From positions 1 to 21,858 of the forward strand of contig CANRDR010000003.1 of the NCBI GenBank assembly GCA_947629425.1: 21,858 nt of DNA, given 5' to 3'. The DNA comes from an uncultured Bacilli bacterium. Lineage in GTDB: Bacteria; Bacillota_I; Bacilli_A; RF39; UBA660. Every line of letters begins with the position of its first letter. Within the stretch, counting starts at the first letter, position 1. Of this stretch, positions 1 to 7,976 are shown one piece after another. The notes below the pieces were generated by a model. It did not search any database. It saw only the letters and a list, made by a program, of their open reading frames with translations, and was not told where the DNA came from. The position numbers and the translations under genes were made by a program.

Positions 1-136
1 CTCCTCTTCCATATAAAAAATTATATAAGTATAACCCCCCCCAGTGAACAAATGTTCTTCTGAAGGAGATCGGTTATATAATTTAATCCTTCGTATATAA
101 TTTCTTTATTTTTCTTATTGAGTACTTTCTTACTCT
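1..136 (-). promoter_or_regulatory. Structured 5' leader, copy 1 (gene off left edge)
   Basis: This is the first of two copies of a leader element; the other is at 21444-21587, and by eye they are roughly 85% identical. On the minus strand the RNA would start near 136 with a hairpin (GAGTA, loop AGAAAG, TACTC; 120-135). Next come a conserved GAAGGATT segment, the arm AATTATATAACC, a small hairpin GAAC-ATTT-GTTC (46-57) and a run of eight G (35-42). The run leads into GGTTATA, which can pair with the AATTATATAACC arm. Six U follow (15-20), then a purine-rich GGAAGAGGAG at the very edge that looks like a ribosome binding site. The controlled gene must therefore start just left of base 1. Structure and function are inferred; the duplication and motifs are seen directly. 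Confidence 0.75.
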
Positions 137-142
137 ATTTAA

Positions 143-171
143 ATATTACTACATTTATTTATTTCTTTCAA
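143..171 (-). promoter_or_regulatory. Promoter for leader copy 1
   Basis: The minus strand reads TTGAAA (166-171), a 17-base spacer, then TAATAT (143-148). Transcription would begin about 7 bases downstream, right at the first leader hairpin. The promoter before leader copy 2 has the same geometry (TTGTAA, 17 bases, TATAAT), and a TTTTGATACTTG block just upstream is also shared, so the promoter was duplicated with the leader. Confidence 0.6.
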
Positions 172-193
172 GTATCAAAACTAATACTTTTTA

Positions 194-2749
194 TTATTTT
201 GTTTCATATAAATCTTTACCATATTCACAAGATACTTTTAATGGTACTTTTAAAGAAACAATATTTTCCATAATATCTTTAACCATATTAGTTAATAATT
301 CTTTTTCTTCATCAACTACATCAAATACTAATTCATCATGTATTTGTAAAAGCATTTTTGACTTATAATTATTTTTAATCAATTCATTATCTATTTTTAT
401 CATAGCCATTTTTATTATATCAGCACTAGTACCTTGTATTGGTGTATTTAAAGCCATTCTTTCTCCACTAGTTCTAACACTATATATATTGCTATTTAAT
501 TCTTCTATAACTCTTTTTCTATCAAATAAAGTATGAACACAACCATTTAAATATGCTTCATTAATAATATCATCCATATATTTTTTAACACCTGGATATA
601 ATTCATAATATTTATTTATAAATTTCTTAGCCTCATTGGGTCTTATACCAATATTTTCACTTAAACCAAATCCACTTATTCCATAAACAATACCAAATAT
701 TACTGCTTTTGCAGTACGTCTCATACTTTTTGTTACTTCACTTTGTTCTACTCCAAATATATCACTTGCTACTTTAGTATGTATATCTTCGTCATTTTTA
801 AATGCATTAATTAATTCATCATCATCAGATAAATGTGCAAGTATTCTTAATTCTATTTGACTATAATCAGCGGATAAAAATTCATTATATTCCGGTAAAA
901 AAGCCTTTCTTATTAATTTACCAATATTATCTCTTGCAGGTATATTTTGTAAATTAGGTTCTATACTAGATAATCTTCCAGTACGAGTTAATACTTGTTT
1001 ATAAATAGTATGTACTTTACCATCTTCCATAATATAGTTATTTAATCCTTCTATATAAGTACTATATAATTTAGATAAATTTCTATACATTATAATTAAT
1101 GGTATTATTTCATGATCATTAACTAATTTATCTAATATTTTTTGATCAGTAGAATAATATCCACTAGAATTACTTTTACCATGTTTTAAACCTAATTTAT
1201 CAAATAATATAACAGATAATTGTTTAGGACTAGATACATTAAATTCTTCTCCTGCTAAATTATATATATCTTTTTTTAAATCTTCTATTTGTTTAGTAAT
1301 TTCTAATCCCATTTCTTTTAATATATTATTATCTACTTTAATACCATTTAATTCCATTCTAGATAATACATTTATTAAAGGCATTTCTATATTAATAAAT
1401 AAATCATACATATTTTCTAATTTTAACTTCTTTATATATTCATCTCTAATATCATAAATATATTTAGCCTTTAAACATATTATATATTCTTTATTTTCTT
1501 GTTTTTTTATAAATTCATCATATAAAGTTATATTTATTCCATCATTATTCATTAATATTGATAAATCATCTTTAAAATTATAATTTAATAAATTTGCAAC
1601 AATATAGTGATCATATATAGTATTATTATCTATCTTTTTTAATAAACAATTATTCTTTTTTAAATCAAATGTATATTTTTTAATATCTTTTATATATTCC
1701 ATTACATCATCTATTAAAAATTTATCTACATAAAATAAATTAGATCCATCATATAAAGACATACCAATTACATTACCTATATGATAATTAGCATTATCAC
1801 TTTCTATATAGTAACTTATAATATTATCTTTATTTATTTCATTAACATTATTTAATATTTTATAATTTATATTTATATCAAATGTTTTCTTTTTAAAGTT
1901 TTTAATAAATGAATAAAATTCTAATTCTTCAAATATTTTAGTTAATTCATCTGTATTTTCACCATTATATACCATATTATCAAAACTATCTTTTATAGGT
2001 ACATCTAATATAATTGTTGCAAGTTTTTTAGAAAAAAATGCATCTTCTTTTCCATCTATTAATTTTTCTTTTATCTTTCCGTTTATTTTATCTATATTTT
2101 CATATAAATTTTCTATTGTATCGTATTCTTGAATAAGTTTTATTGCACCTTTTTCGCCAATTCCTTTAACACCCGGTATATTATCACTAGGATCTCCCAT
2201 TAATGCTTTAAAATCAATTATTCTTATTGGATCAAATCTCCAATCCTCTTTAAAAGTAGTAGGATTATATCTAATATGTCCTTTTTGTTTTAGTAATTTT
2301 ACTTCTACTTGATTGTTTATTAATTGTAGTAAATCTTTATCACTACTTACTATTGTTGCATCATATTCTGGATCAAGTGTTGCCATATTTGATAAAGTTC
2401 CTATTATATCATCGGCTTCATATCCTTCTATTTCATAATGTCTTATACCCATTGCATCTAATATTTTTTTTGCAACTGGCATTTGTGATTTTAATTCATC
2501 AGGTGTTTTTTGTCTTCCTGCTTTATAGTCATTATATAAATCTTTTCTAAAGTTTTTTCCTATATCAAATGCAACTGCTATGTATTTAGGATTTTCTTCT
2601 TCTATTATTTTATTCATCATAGAAACAAATCCATATAATGCATTGGTATAAAATCCTTTACTATTTTTCATTAATTTACCAGTATATGCTGTTGCGTAAT
2701 AGCTTCTAAACATTAAATTATTTCCATCAACTAATATTATTTTTTTCAT
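194..2749 (-). CDS. polA: DNA polymerase I
   Basis: This is a family A DNA polymerase for gap filling, Okazaki-fragment processing and repair synthesis. At 851 aa it is close to the family's usual length. The N-terminal 5'-3' exonuclease/flap nuclease (about 1-290) shows DGNN, GYEADD, SSDKDLL and GDPSDNIPGVKGIGEKG. The polymerase part shows motif A DYSQIELR (D628), motif B RRTAKAVIFGIVYG (677-690, with F685 at the dideoxy-discrimination position) and motif C QIHDE (802-806). The middle 3'-5' exonuclease-like region has only YIESDN where proofreading enzymes carry DTE, so proofreading is probably absent, as in many Firmicutes. The ATG follows a GTGGTG ribosome site, and a TATAAT lies a little upstream in a region with a TTCTTAA/TTAAGAA dyad. 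Confidence 0.97.
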   Translation of the reverse strand: MKKIILVDGNNLMFRSYYATAYTGKLMKNSKGFYTNALYGFVSMMNKIIEEENPKYIAVAFDIGKNFRKDLYNDYKAGRQKTPDELKSQMPVAKKILDAMGIRHYEIEGYEADDIIGTLSNMATLDPEYDATIVSSDKDLLQLINNQVEVKLLKQKGHIRYNPTTFKEDWRFDPIRIIDFKALMGDPSDNIPGVKGIGEKGAIKLIQEYDTIENLYENIDKINGKIKEKLIDGKEDAFFSKKLATIILDVPIKDSFDNMVYNGENTDELTKIFEELEFYSFIKNFKKKTFDININYKILNNVNEINKDNIISYYIESDNANYHIGNVIGMSLYDGSNLFYVDKFLIDDVMEYIKDIKKYTFDLKKNNCLLKKIDNNTIYDHYIVANLLNYNFKDDLSILMNNDGINITLYDEFIKKQENKEYIICLKAKYIYDIRDEYIKKLKLENMYDLFINIEMPLINVLSRMELNGIKVDNNILKEMGLEITKQIEDLKKDIYNLAGEEFNVSSPKQLSVILFDKLGLKHGKSNSSGYYSTDQKILDKLVNDHEIIPLIIMYRNLSKLYSTYIEGLNNYIMEDGKVHTIYKQVLTRTGRLSSIEPNLQNIPARDNIGKLIRKAFLPEYNEFLSADYSQIELRILAHLSDDDELINAFKNDEDIHTKVASDIFGVEQSEVTKSMRRTAKAVIFGIVYGISGFGLSENIGIRPNEAKKFINKYYELYPGVKKYMDDIINEAYLNGCVHTLFDRKRVIEELNSNIYSVRTSGERMALNTPIQGTSADIIKMAMIKIDNELIKNNYKSKMLLQIHDELVFDVVDEEKELLTNMVKDIMENIVSLKVPLKVSCEYGKDLYETK

Positions 2750-2796
2750 AGTTTCACCACATTTCTTAATATTATTATAATATATTTAAGAATATT

Positions 2797-2822
2797 AAAA
2801 AAGGTACTATACGCACCATTTT
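2797..2822 (-). terminator. Rho-independent terminator after pseudopilin operon
   Basis: The minus strand reads GGTGC, loop GTATA, GTACC (2803-2817; five pairs including one G-U), then six T (2797-2802) with a matching A-run before the stem. It lies just past the pseudopilin stop and before polA, so it most likely ends the 5607-2830 operon. Confidence 0.6.
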
Positions 2823-2829
2823 ATATTTT

Positions 2830-4269
2830 TTAATTAATTTGATATGGATTAGATTTTGTCCCATCACCTTTAGAAACAGTAATACCTGATTTTAAAACAA
2901 TAGATGGTATTATATTAGTGGCAGAATTAATAGTACCAGCGATACCTTCATATTTACCAGATAAAATAAAGAAAACATAATCATTTATAGTAGTACGATA
3001 TGATGGATTCGCTAACCACCCATTAAATATTGAGTACAAATACGTATAATCTCCAGGTTTTGAATTATTATATCCTGCTAATGCTACTTCATCTGCTGTT
3101 AATAGTCCTCCTTTATCGCTTACTTTTTCATCATGTTCTCCATCACATTTTAGCGTTGCATATTTTTCAATACCACCCAAACCATATAATCTTTTATATG
3201 TTTCTGAATATACTCCATCACTATAATTAGTCGAAGGTTGACCTGTTTTATCATACCAATCTGTTTGATTACCTAAACACCATTCTTCGTCTTTTAATTT
3301 TGTTTGATCTAAATTTTGTATCCATTCTTGTATTACTATTCTCGCTCCTTTGGCACTATATAACGGTATTGATTCGCTTCCGGGTGGCACATTATTGACA
3401 TAATCAAAATTTACATAATCAAACATATAATTATTTATAGCACCTCTTTTAAAACCATAATAAGTATATCCTATACTATTATTTTTACTATTAAGTTTAT
3501 TTACTGAATTTTCACACATATTTTGATTATCCACTAATACTAATTTTATACTTCCGTCTCCTTCAATACGAACAATTCTAAAACATTTATTTGAAAAATT
3601 CAAATAATTATCAATTACATTTCCTCTAAAATAATAAGAAGATCCATAATCATCTTCTGTTATACTAAGAGTTCGCTCATTTTTTTCACTTACTTCTACT
3701 GCTGGTTTTGTTAATGGAGTAGGACTATATATTGTTCTATTTTCACTATTATCACATAATTTATTATTTTTTGCTGCTTTAGCATATTCAATAATTCTTT
3801 TTGATAAAACATTTGAAAAAGTACTTTTACATGTTTCTACTATATCATCTGATAAATCACAAGTATCATTTCCAAAATATGCATATACTCTATTATTTTT
3901 TTTATATACATTTACTTTGCAAGATTCATCACTCAAAAAATCTTCATTTGTTACTGGATTGACAATTTTTCCATTATTTTGATCATCATTTAAATAATCT
4001 TCTTCATATAATTCTTTTACACTTATTTCATAACAACTATAAGGTTTATCTTCTCCTACTTCACAATTTGAAATAGAATTTAATAAAGAATTATTATTTT
4101 GTCCCCAATAAACAGCTGCTTCTTTAATTAAATTTACTTTTTCATTTAATGTTCTTTTTTTTATATTATTTGATATTAAACCAATGCCTGGAATAGCAAG
4201 TGCAAATAATAAAGATAATAAAACTATAACTGTTAATATTTCTACTAAAGTAAAACCATTTTTTTTCAT
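2830..4269 (-). CDS. Pseudopilin with large C-terminal ectodomain
   Basis: The N-terminus is a textbook type IV prepilin/pseudopilin signal: MKKNG then FTLVE (cleavage after G5, Glu at mature position 5), followed by a hydrophobic helix to about residue 34. At 479 aa it is far larger than a major pilin or ComGC. The first ~170 residues form a pilin-like domain with several cysteines. Residues 179-246 contain the segment ERTLSITEDDYG-SYYFRGNV-NYLNF-RIVRIEGDGSIKL, which is 54/67 identical to residues 213-279 of the secreted protein at 19836-21443, and both proteins end in GTKSNPY. It is last in an operon behind a signal peptidase (15-bp gap, AAGGAG ribosome site). The likely role is a minor or tip pseudopilin carrying a surface module; the ligand is unknown. 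Confidence 0.85.
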   Translation of the reverse strand: MKKNGFTLVEILTVIVLLSLLFALAIPGIGLISNNIKKRTLNEKVNLIKEAAVYWGQNNNSLLNSISNCEVGEDKPYSCYEISVKELYEEDYLNDDQNNGKIVNPVTNEDFLSDESCKVNVYKKNNRVYAYFGNDTCDLSDDIVETCKSTFSNVLSKRIIEYAKAAKNNKLCDNSENRTIYSPTPLTKPAVEVSEKNERTLSITEDDYGSSYYFRGNVIDNYLNFSNKCFRIVRIEGDGSIKLVLVDNQNMCENSVNKLNSKNNSIGYTYYGFKRGAINNYMFDYVNFDYVNNVPPGSESIPLYSAKGARIVIQEWIQNLDQTKLKDEEWCLGNQTDWYDKTGQPSTNYSDGVYSETYKRLYGLGGIEKYATLKCDGEHDEKVSDKGGLLTADEVALAGYNNSKPGDYTYLYSIFNGWLANPSYRTTINDYVFFILSGKYEGIAGTINSATNIIPSIVLKSGITVSKGDGTKSNPYQIN

Positions 4270-4284
4270 ATTAAACTCCTTAAA

Positions 4285-5010
4285 TTATTCTCTAAGATTC
4301 TTTTTTTCTTCTTTTGTTAAATGTCTTTTTACAATAGATAATCCATTTTGTAATTGATTTAAATCTTCTACATTTATATCTGTTTCTATTTTTTTATTAA
4401 CTGAACTAAATTTCATAATTTTATTATTAAATGAAAGTAATTTAAATAATTTAATAAAGTCATATATTATAACTGCTAATGCAGGAAGAAGTATTACTAA
4501 AATCCATCCAAATTTATTAGCAAGCAAAAATTGTACTCTACCTAATTGAGGTAATTTAAATAAAACTTTTCCTAAGACATCTTTATGTGGTACAGTTGCT
4601 TGATCTGCTTTATCATTATAATCTCCTTTAGTAAAATAAGAAACATTTCCAAATTCATCTTCCGTAATATCAATAACTCTATGAGTTACTGTTAATCCTT
4701 TTGATACATTACTACTAGATATAAATGTTATAACGTCACCTACTTTAATATCTTTAGGATTAGATTCTGTCATTGTTACAACTACATCATATACTTTAAT
4801 TGTAGGATGCATACTATAGCTTATAATTGTATATAATCCAAATTTGGGTAATTTAGTAGTAGGATTTTTTTCATATATTTTTAGTGATACAAAATAATAT
4901 GCAAAAAATAAACCTAAAAAAACCAAAACAACTATAACTGCACTAGAGAGTAGTTTCATTGCTTTATTTATAAAATGTCTAATTTTTTTTCGTTTTTCCC
5001 TCTTATTCAT
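4285..5010 (-). CDS. sipW: Signal peptidase I, SipW/ER-type
   Basis: This membrane serine protease would remove signal peptides from a special set of secreted proteins. The 241-aa protein has an N-terminal membrane helix (about 18-42), the catalytic-serine box SYSMHPT (S66), and THRVID with His110 at the general-base position, where ordinary bacterial leader peptidases use Lys. A KGDYNDKAD motif (from K128) supplies the Asp, and a second helix lies near 166-187. The Ser-His-Asp pattern marks the archaeal/ER/SipW subgroup. In Bacillus SipW processes TasA and TapA. Three candidate substrates are in this window (5032-5607, 9415-9981, 19836-21443), the first directly upstream in the same operon. 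The gene symbol is by subgroup, not proven orthology. Confidence 0.88.
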   Translation of the reverse strand: MNKREKRKKIRHFINKAMKLLSSAVIVVLVFLGLFFAYYFVSLKIYEKNPTTKLPKFGLYTIISYSMHPTIKVYDVVVTMTESNPKDIKVGDVITFISSSNVSKGLTVTHRVIDITEDEFGNVSYFTKGDYNDKADQATVPHKDVLGKVLFKLPQLGRVQFLLANKFGWILVILLPALAVIIYDFIKLFKLLSFNNKIMKFSSVNKKIETDINVEDLNQLQNGLSIVKRHLTKEEKKNLRE

Positions 5011-5031
5011 TTTATATCACCTTAATTACAT

Positions 5032-5607
5032 TTAATTTGTCTCTATTGAAATATATCCTTTAATCATACCTTCAAGTATATTATTTTCTTCATTTAACCA
5101 TATTTTAAAATTCCATTCATCAGTTGAAAAACTTCCTATTTCTCCACAACCAATTAATATTTTATTATCATTTGATGGAATATATCCAACTGTATTAGTA
5201 GAATCAATTTCCTTTTTATATTCATCTAACATATTTCCATATTTAATAATAATATTACCACTATTTTCACCACTTGTTCCATTAGTTAAATAAACTAAAT
5301 TATCATTAACAATAGTATTTTCTATTATATTAAAATAAACATTATACTTTATTTTAGTATTAGATGAATTTGTTAAAGAAAAATTTAATTTATTTTTCTC
5401 ATCATTATAATTATAATATTCTATTAAATTATCTCTATCAAATGTTAATATTCCAATATTTAATGAAGTATCTTTAGTATTATATTTTTGTAATTTAATT
5501 AAATAATAAGTAAATGTAGTACTTGTAATAGCAAAAAATAAGGCAATAGTTACTACTATAGTAAGTATAATATTAGAATAGCTATTATACTTTTTTTCTT
5601 TTTTCAT
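5032..5607 (-). CDS. Small secreted/membrane-anchored protein, likely SipW-type substrate
   Basis: This 191-aa protein has a Lys-rich N-terminus, one hydrophobic segment (about residues 11-36), then an Asn/Ile/Thr-rich extracellular region of probable beta structure (LNFSLTNSS, IKYNVYFNI). It resembles the TasA/camelysin-type proteins encoded with SipW peptidases, though the TFTYY after the helix is a weak match to the usual signal. I chose ATG 5607 over the longer frame from 5655 because a promoter (5627-5655) lies inside the extension and GGTG precedes this ATG. First gene of the operon with signal peptidase and pseudopilin. Function unknown; it may be a minor fibre component. Confidence 0.65.
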   Translation of the reverse strand: MKKEKKYNSYSNIILTIVVTIALFFAITSTTFTYYLIKLQKYNTKDTSLNIGILTFDRDNLIEYYNYNDEKNKLNFSLTNSSNTKIKYNVYFNIIENTIVNDNLVYLTNGTSGENSGNIIIKYGNMLDEYKKEIDSTNTVGYIPSNDNKILIGCGEIGSFSTDEWNFKIWLNEENNILEGMIKGYISIETN

Positions 5608-5626
5608 ACATTCACCTACTATAAAA

Positions 5627-5655
5627 ATAGTAACACGTATAAAATTAAAATTCAA
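5627..5655 (-). promoter_or_regulatory. Promoter of the pseudopilin/signal peptidase operon
   Basis: The minus strand reads TTGAAT (5650-5655), 17 bases, then TACTAT (5627-5632), with TG one base before the -10 (extended -10). It sits between the upstream terminator and the ATG at 5607, giving a leader of about 10-15 bases. Confidence 0.6.
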
Positions 5656-5667
5656 TAAAAATCATAT

Positions 5668-5691
5668 AAAAAGAATAGATTTAATCTATTC
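5668..5691 (-). terminator. Rho-independent terminator
   Basis: An 8-bp perfect inverted repeat, GAATAGAT with a 3-base loop and ATCTATTC (5673-5691), is followed on the minus strand by five T (5668-5672). It separates the two-component operon from the promoter at 5627-5655. Confidence 0.75.
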
Positions 5692-5701
5692 ATAAAGAGT
5701 T

Positions 5702-5780
5702 GAAAAAAGGAATAAAAAATAGTGTGAGTTTAGTTTTATTTGTATAGGATTTGTAAAAATAATAAAAAATTCCTTTTTTC
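5702..5780. repeat. 12-bp perfect inverted repeat with 55-bp loop
   Basis: GAAAAAAGGAAT (5702-5713) and ATTCCTTTTTTC (5769-5780) are perfect reverse complements separated by 55 bases with no convincing reading frame. T-rich sequence follows on the + strand. It lies between the histidine kinase stop and the terminator at 5668-5691. It could be a first terminator of the kinase operon or a small structured RNA. Confidence 0.6.
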
Positions 5781-5812
5781 ATTTTTAATATTATATTAGT
5801 TATGTGAATTTT

Positions 5813-7201
5813 TTATGAAATTTTAGTAATTTCAAAATAAAATTTAGTTCCTTTATTTAATTCACTTTCTACGCCATATATAAAATTATGTTTATCTAAT
5901 ATATTTTTAACAATAGATAATCCTACTCCACTACCTATTTTATTTCTTTTATGATTTTTTTCATTTTTATAATATTTATCCCAAATAATATCTAATTCTT
6001 CTTTTTTTATACCTTTTCCTGTATCTATTATATTAACTAAATAAGTTTTCTTTTTTTCTATTACTTCTATTTTAACTGTATTGTCATCACCTGTATAGTT
6101 TATTGCATTATTAACTAAATTATAAATTACTTGATTTATTTTATTCATATCTCCATATACATAGGCTTTTTTAGGCATATTTAATATAAACTTATAGTTT
6201 TCTAATTCTTTAACTATATTATATTTTTTAATAATATTATTTATTAATTCAACTAAATCAAATTCTTTTAATTCTAATTTATCATAATTAGCCTCTAATT
6301 TACTTAAATTTAATATATCATTAACTAATATATTTAATCTATCAGCTTCATCTATAATTATATTTAAATTTTCTTTTTGTTTATCCTTATTATCTATATC
6401 TCTAACCATTTCTGCATATGCTTTAATCATAGTTAATGGGGTTTTTAAATCATGACTTACATTTGCTAATAAGTCTCTTCTTAATTCATCTGTTTTTTTA
6501 ATTTCACTACTAGCATAATTTAATGTATCTACTAATTCATCTAATTCTAATATATTAGTTTTATTTAATTTAAATTCTTTTCTTTTGCTTAATTTTTTAG
6601 CCTCTTTAGTAATATATAATATATTTTTATTTAATATTTTAGATATAAATAAAGATGCTATTATTGCAACAAATATAACTATTAAAGTAATATAAATTAA
6701 TTGTCCTCTTAAAACACTTGTAGTACTATTTACATCTTCTAATGATGTATTTAAAAATAAATATCCATTATATGTTTTTAAATTATATAATATACTTTTG
6801 CTATTATTATTTGGATTAACTAATTTAATAATTTCTTTATTTTTATTACTTAATACAAATTTATTTATTATATTAGACATTCCTATATTTTTATTTTTTA
6901 ATAAACAATTATTACTTAAACCATTAAATAATATATCTTCATCATTATAAACATATTCTAAACATAATTCATTTTTATATGCAAGATTTTCTAATTCAGT
7001 TACTGTATATGTTTTACTATTTATATTATTTACTATTTTATCTAATTTATTTATTTGATATTTTTCATAATAATTTTTTAAAAAAGATATTTGAAAAGCC
7101 CATAATATTAAAAGAATTAAAACAGAAAATATTACTAAATAAGACATTGTTTTAAATTGTAAACTATTTACTTTATCCTTTAATTTCAAATTTATATCCA
7201 A
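5813..7201 (-). CDS. Sensor histidine kinase (OmpR-partner type)
   Basis: This membrane sensor kinase pairs with the response regulator encoded just upstream. The 462-aa layout is classical: membrane helix 1 (about 20-41), an extracytoplasmic sensor of ~125 residues without a recognised domain, helix 2 (about 168-189) and a HAMP-like linker. The dimerisation/phosphoacceptor helix carries NVSHDLKTP (His250). The ATPase has N-box NLVNNAINYTG, G1 DTGKGIK and G2 GSGVGLSIV. It overlaps the regulator by 29 bases. The longest frame starts with TTG at 7201, but GAGGAG abuts that codon, so the TTG at 7189 or the ATG at 7147 may be the real start. The signal sensed is unknown; a link to the flanking surface genes is only by position. 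Confidence 0.92.
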   Translation of the reverse strand: MDINLKLKDKVNSLQFKTMSYLVIFSVLILLILWAFQISFLKNYYEKYQINKLDKIVNNINSKTYTVTELENLAYKNELCLEYVYNDEDILFNGLSNNCLLKNKNIGMSNIINKFVLSNKNKEIIKLVNPNNNSKSILYNLKTYNGYLFLNTSLEDVNSTTSVLRGQLIYITLIVIFVAIIASLFISKILNKNILYITKEAKKLSKRKEFKLNKTNILELDELVDTLNYASSEIKKTDELRRDLLANVSHDLKTPLTMIKAYAEMVRDIDNKDKQKENLNIIIDEADRLNILVNDILNLSKLEANYDKLELKEFDLVELINNIIKKYNIVKELENYKFILNMPKKAYVYGDMNKINQVIYNLVNNAINYTGDDNTVKIEVIEKKKTYLVNIIDTGKGIKKEELDIIWDKYYKNEKNHKRNKIGSGVGLSIVKNILDKHNFIYGVESELNKGTKFYFEITKIS

Positions 7202-7838
7202 CTCCTCTAACTGTTTTAATACAATCTTTATATTTACCTAATTTATTTCTTACTAATTTAATATGAGCATCTATTGTTCTATCCATTGCTTCATAAGTAT
7301 AACCCCAAATAGATTCTATAATTTTATCTCTTGTAAGTGCAATATCAATATTTTCTAAAAAAAGTTTTAATAGTTCAAATTGAGTATTCGTAAATTCAAT
7401 ATTTTTATTATCTATACTTACTGTTCTTGATAATGTATTAAGTTTTATATTACCTACTTCTATATAAGCATTATTTATTTTATCTCTTTTACATACTGCT
7501 TTTATTCTTGCAATTAATTCTTTAGGACTAAATGGTTTAGTTACATAATCATCTATTCCTAAATCAAATCCAGATAATTTATCAAATTCTTCACTTCTTG
7601 CACTTAACATAATTATTTTAGTATTATTATTTATTTTTTTTATTTCTTTTACTGCTTCAAAACCATCTAAATTAGGCATCATTATATCCATAATAATACA
7701 ATCGTAATTATTATTTTCTACTAATTTTATAGCATTATTTCCATCGCTAGCCTCATCATAATCTATATTATCTATTTTTAAATATTCTTTTATTACATTT
7801 CTTATTAATTCTTCATCATCTACTATTAAAACTTTCAT
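7173..7838 (-). CDS. OmpR/PhoB-family response regulator
   Basis: A two-domain transcription regulator of 221 aa. The receiver has the acidic pair VDDEE, phospho-acceptor Asp51 in IIMDIMMPNLDG, and Lys101 in VTKPFSP. The winged-helix DNA-binding domain (about 125-219) ends in the typical IKTVRGVGYKFE. I start it at ATG 7838 because GAGGTG lies six bases upstream; the GTG at 7847 that lengthens the frame by three codons is part of that ribosome site. It overlaps the kinase gene and is transcribed divergently from the pilus-type ATPase across a 138-bp gap, so it could act on either side. Confidence 0.93.
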   Translation of the reverse strand: MKVLIVDDEELIRNVIKEYLKIDNIDYDEASDGNNAIKLVENNNYDCIIMDIMMPNLDGFEAVKEIKKINNNTKIIMLSARSEEFDKLSGFDLGIDDYVTKPFSPKELIARIKAVCKRDKINNAYIEVGNIKLNTLSRTVSIDNKNIEFTNTQFELLKLFLENIDIALTRDKIIESIWGYTYEAMDRTIDAHIKLVRNKLGKYKDCIKTVRGVGYKFEIKG

Positions 7839-7862
7839 ACGTTTCACCTCATAACAAATTAT

Positions 7863-7892
7863 ATTATATCACTTATATGAAAAATATATGAA
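7863..7892 (-). promoter_or_regulatory. Probable promoter of the two-component operon
   Basis: A perfect TATAAT on the minus strand (7863-7868) has a weak TTCATA 18 bases upstream (7887-7892). It is correctly placed for the regulator gene, in the divergent gap. Confidence 0.4.
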
Positions 7893-7922
7893 TTTATAAA
7901 TATATTATTAGTTTAAAAAATA

Positions 7923-7951
7923 TTGAGTTTATATTAAACTTATTATATAAT
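7923..7951 (+). promoter_or_regulatory. Promoter of the GspE/PilB-type ATPase gene
   Basis: TTGAGT (7923-7928), 17 bases, then TATAAT (7946-7951), followed by the strong ribosome site AAGGAGG (7964-7970) before ATG 7977. Confidence 0.6.
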
Positions 7952-7976
7952 TAATAATAGAATAAGGAGGGATTAG

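Noticed and set aside
172..192. AAGTAT/ATACTT hairpin as polA terminator
   Set aside because: No U-run follows, and half of it belongs to the block shared with the second leader copy, where the other arm is missing.
2353..3230. + strand reading frames at 2353-2550 and 3030-3230
   Set aside because: Antisense to polA and the pseudopilin, with hydrophobic low-complexity translations and no recognisable domain.
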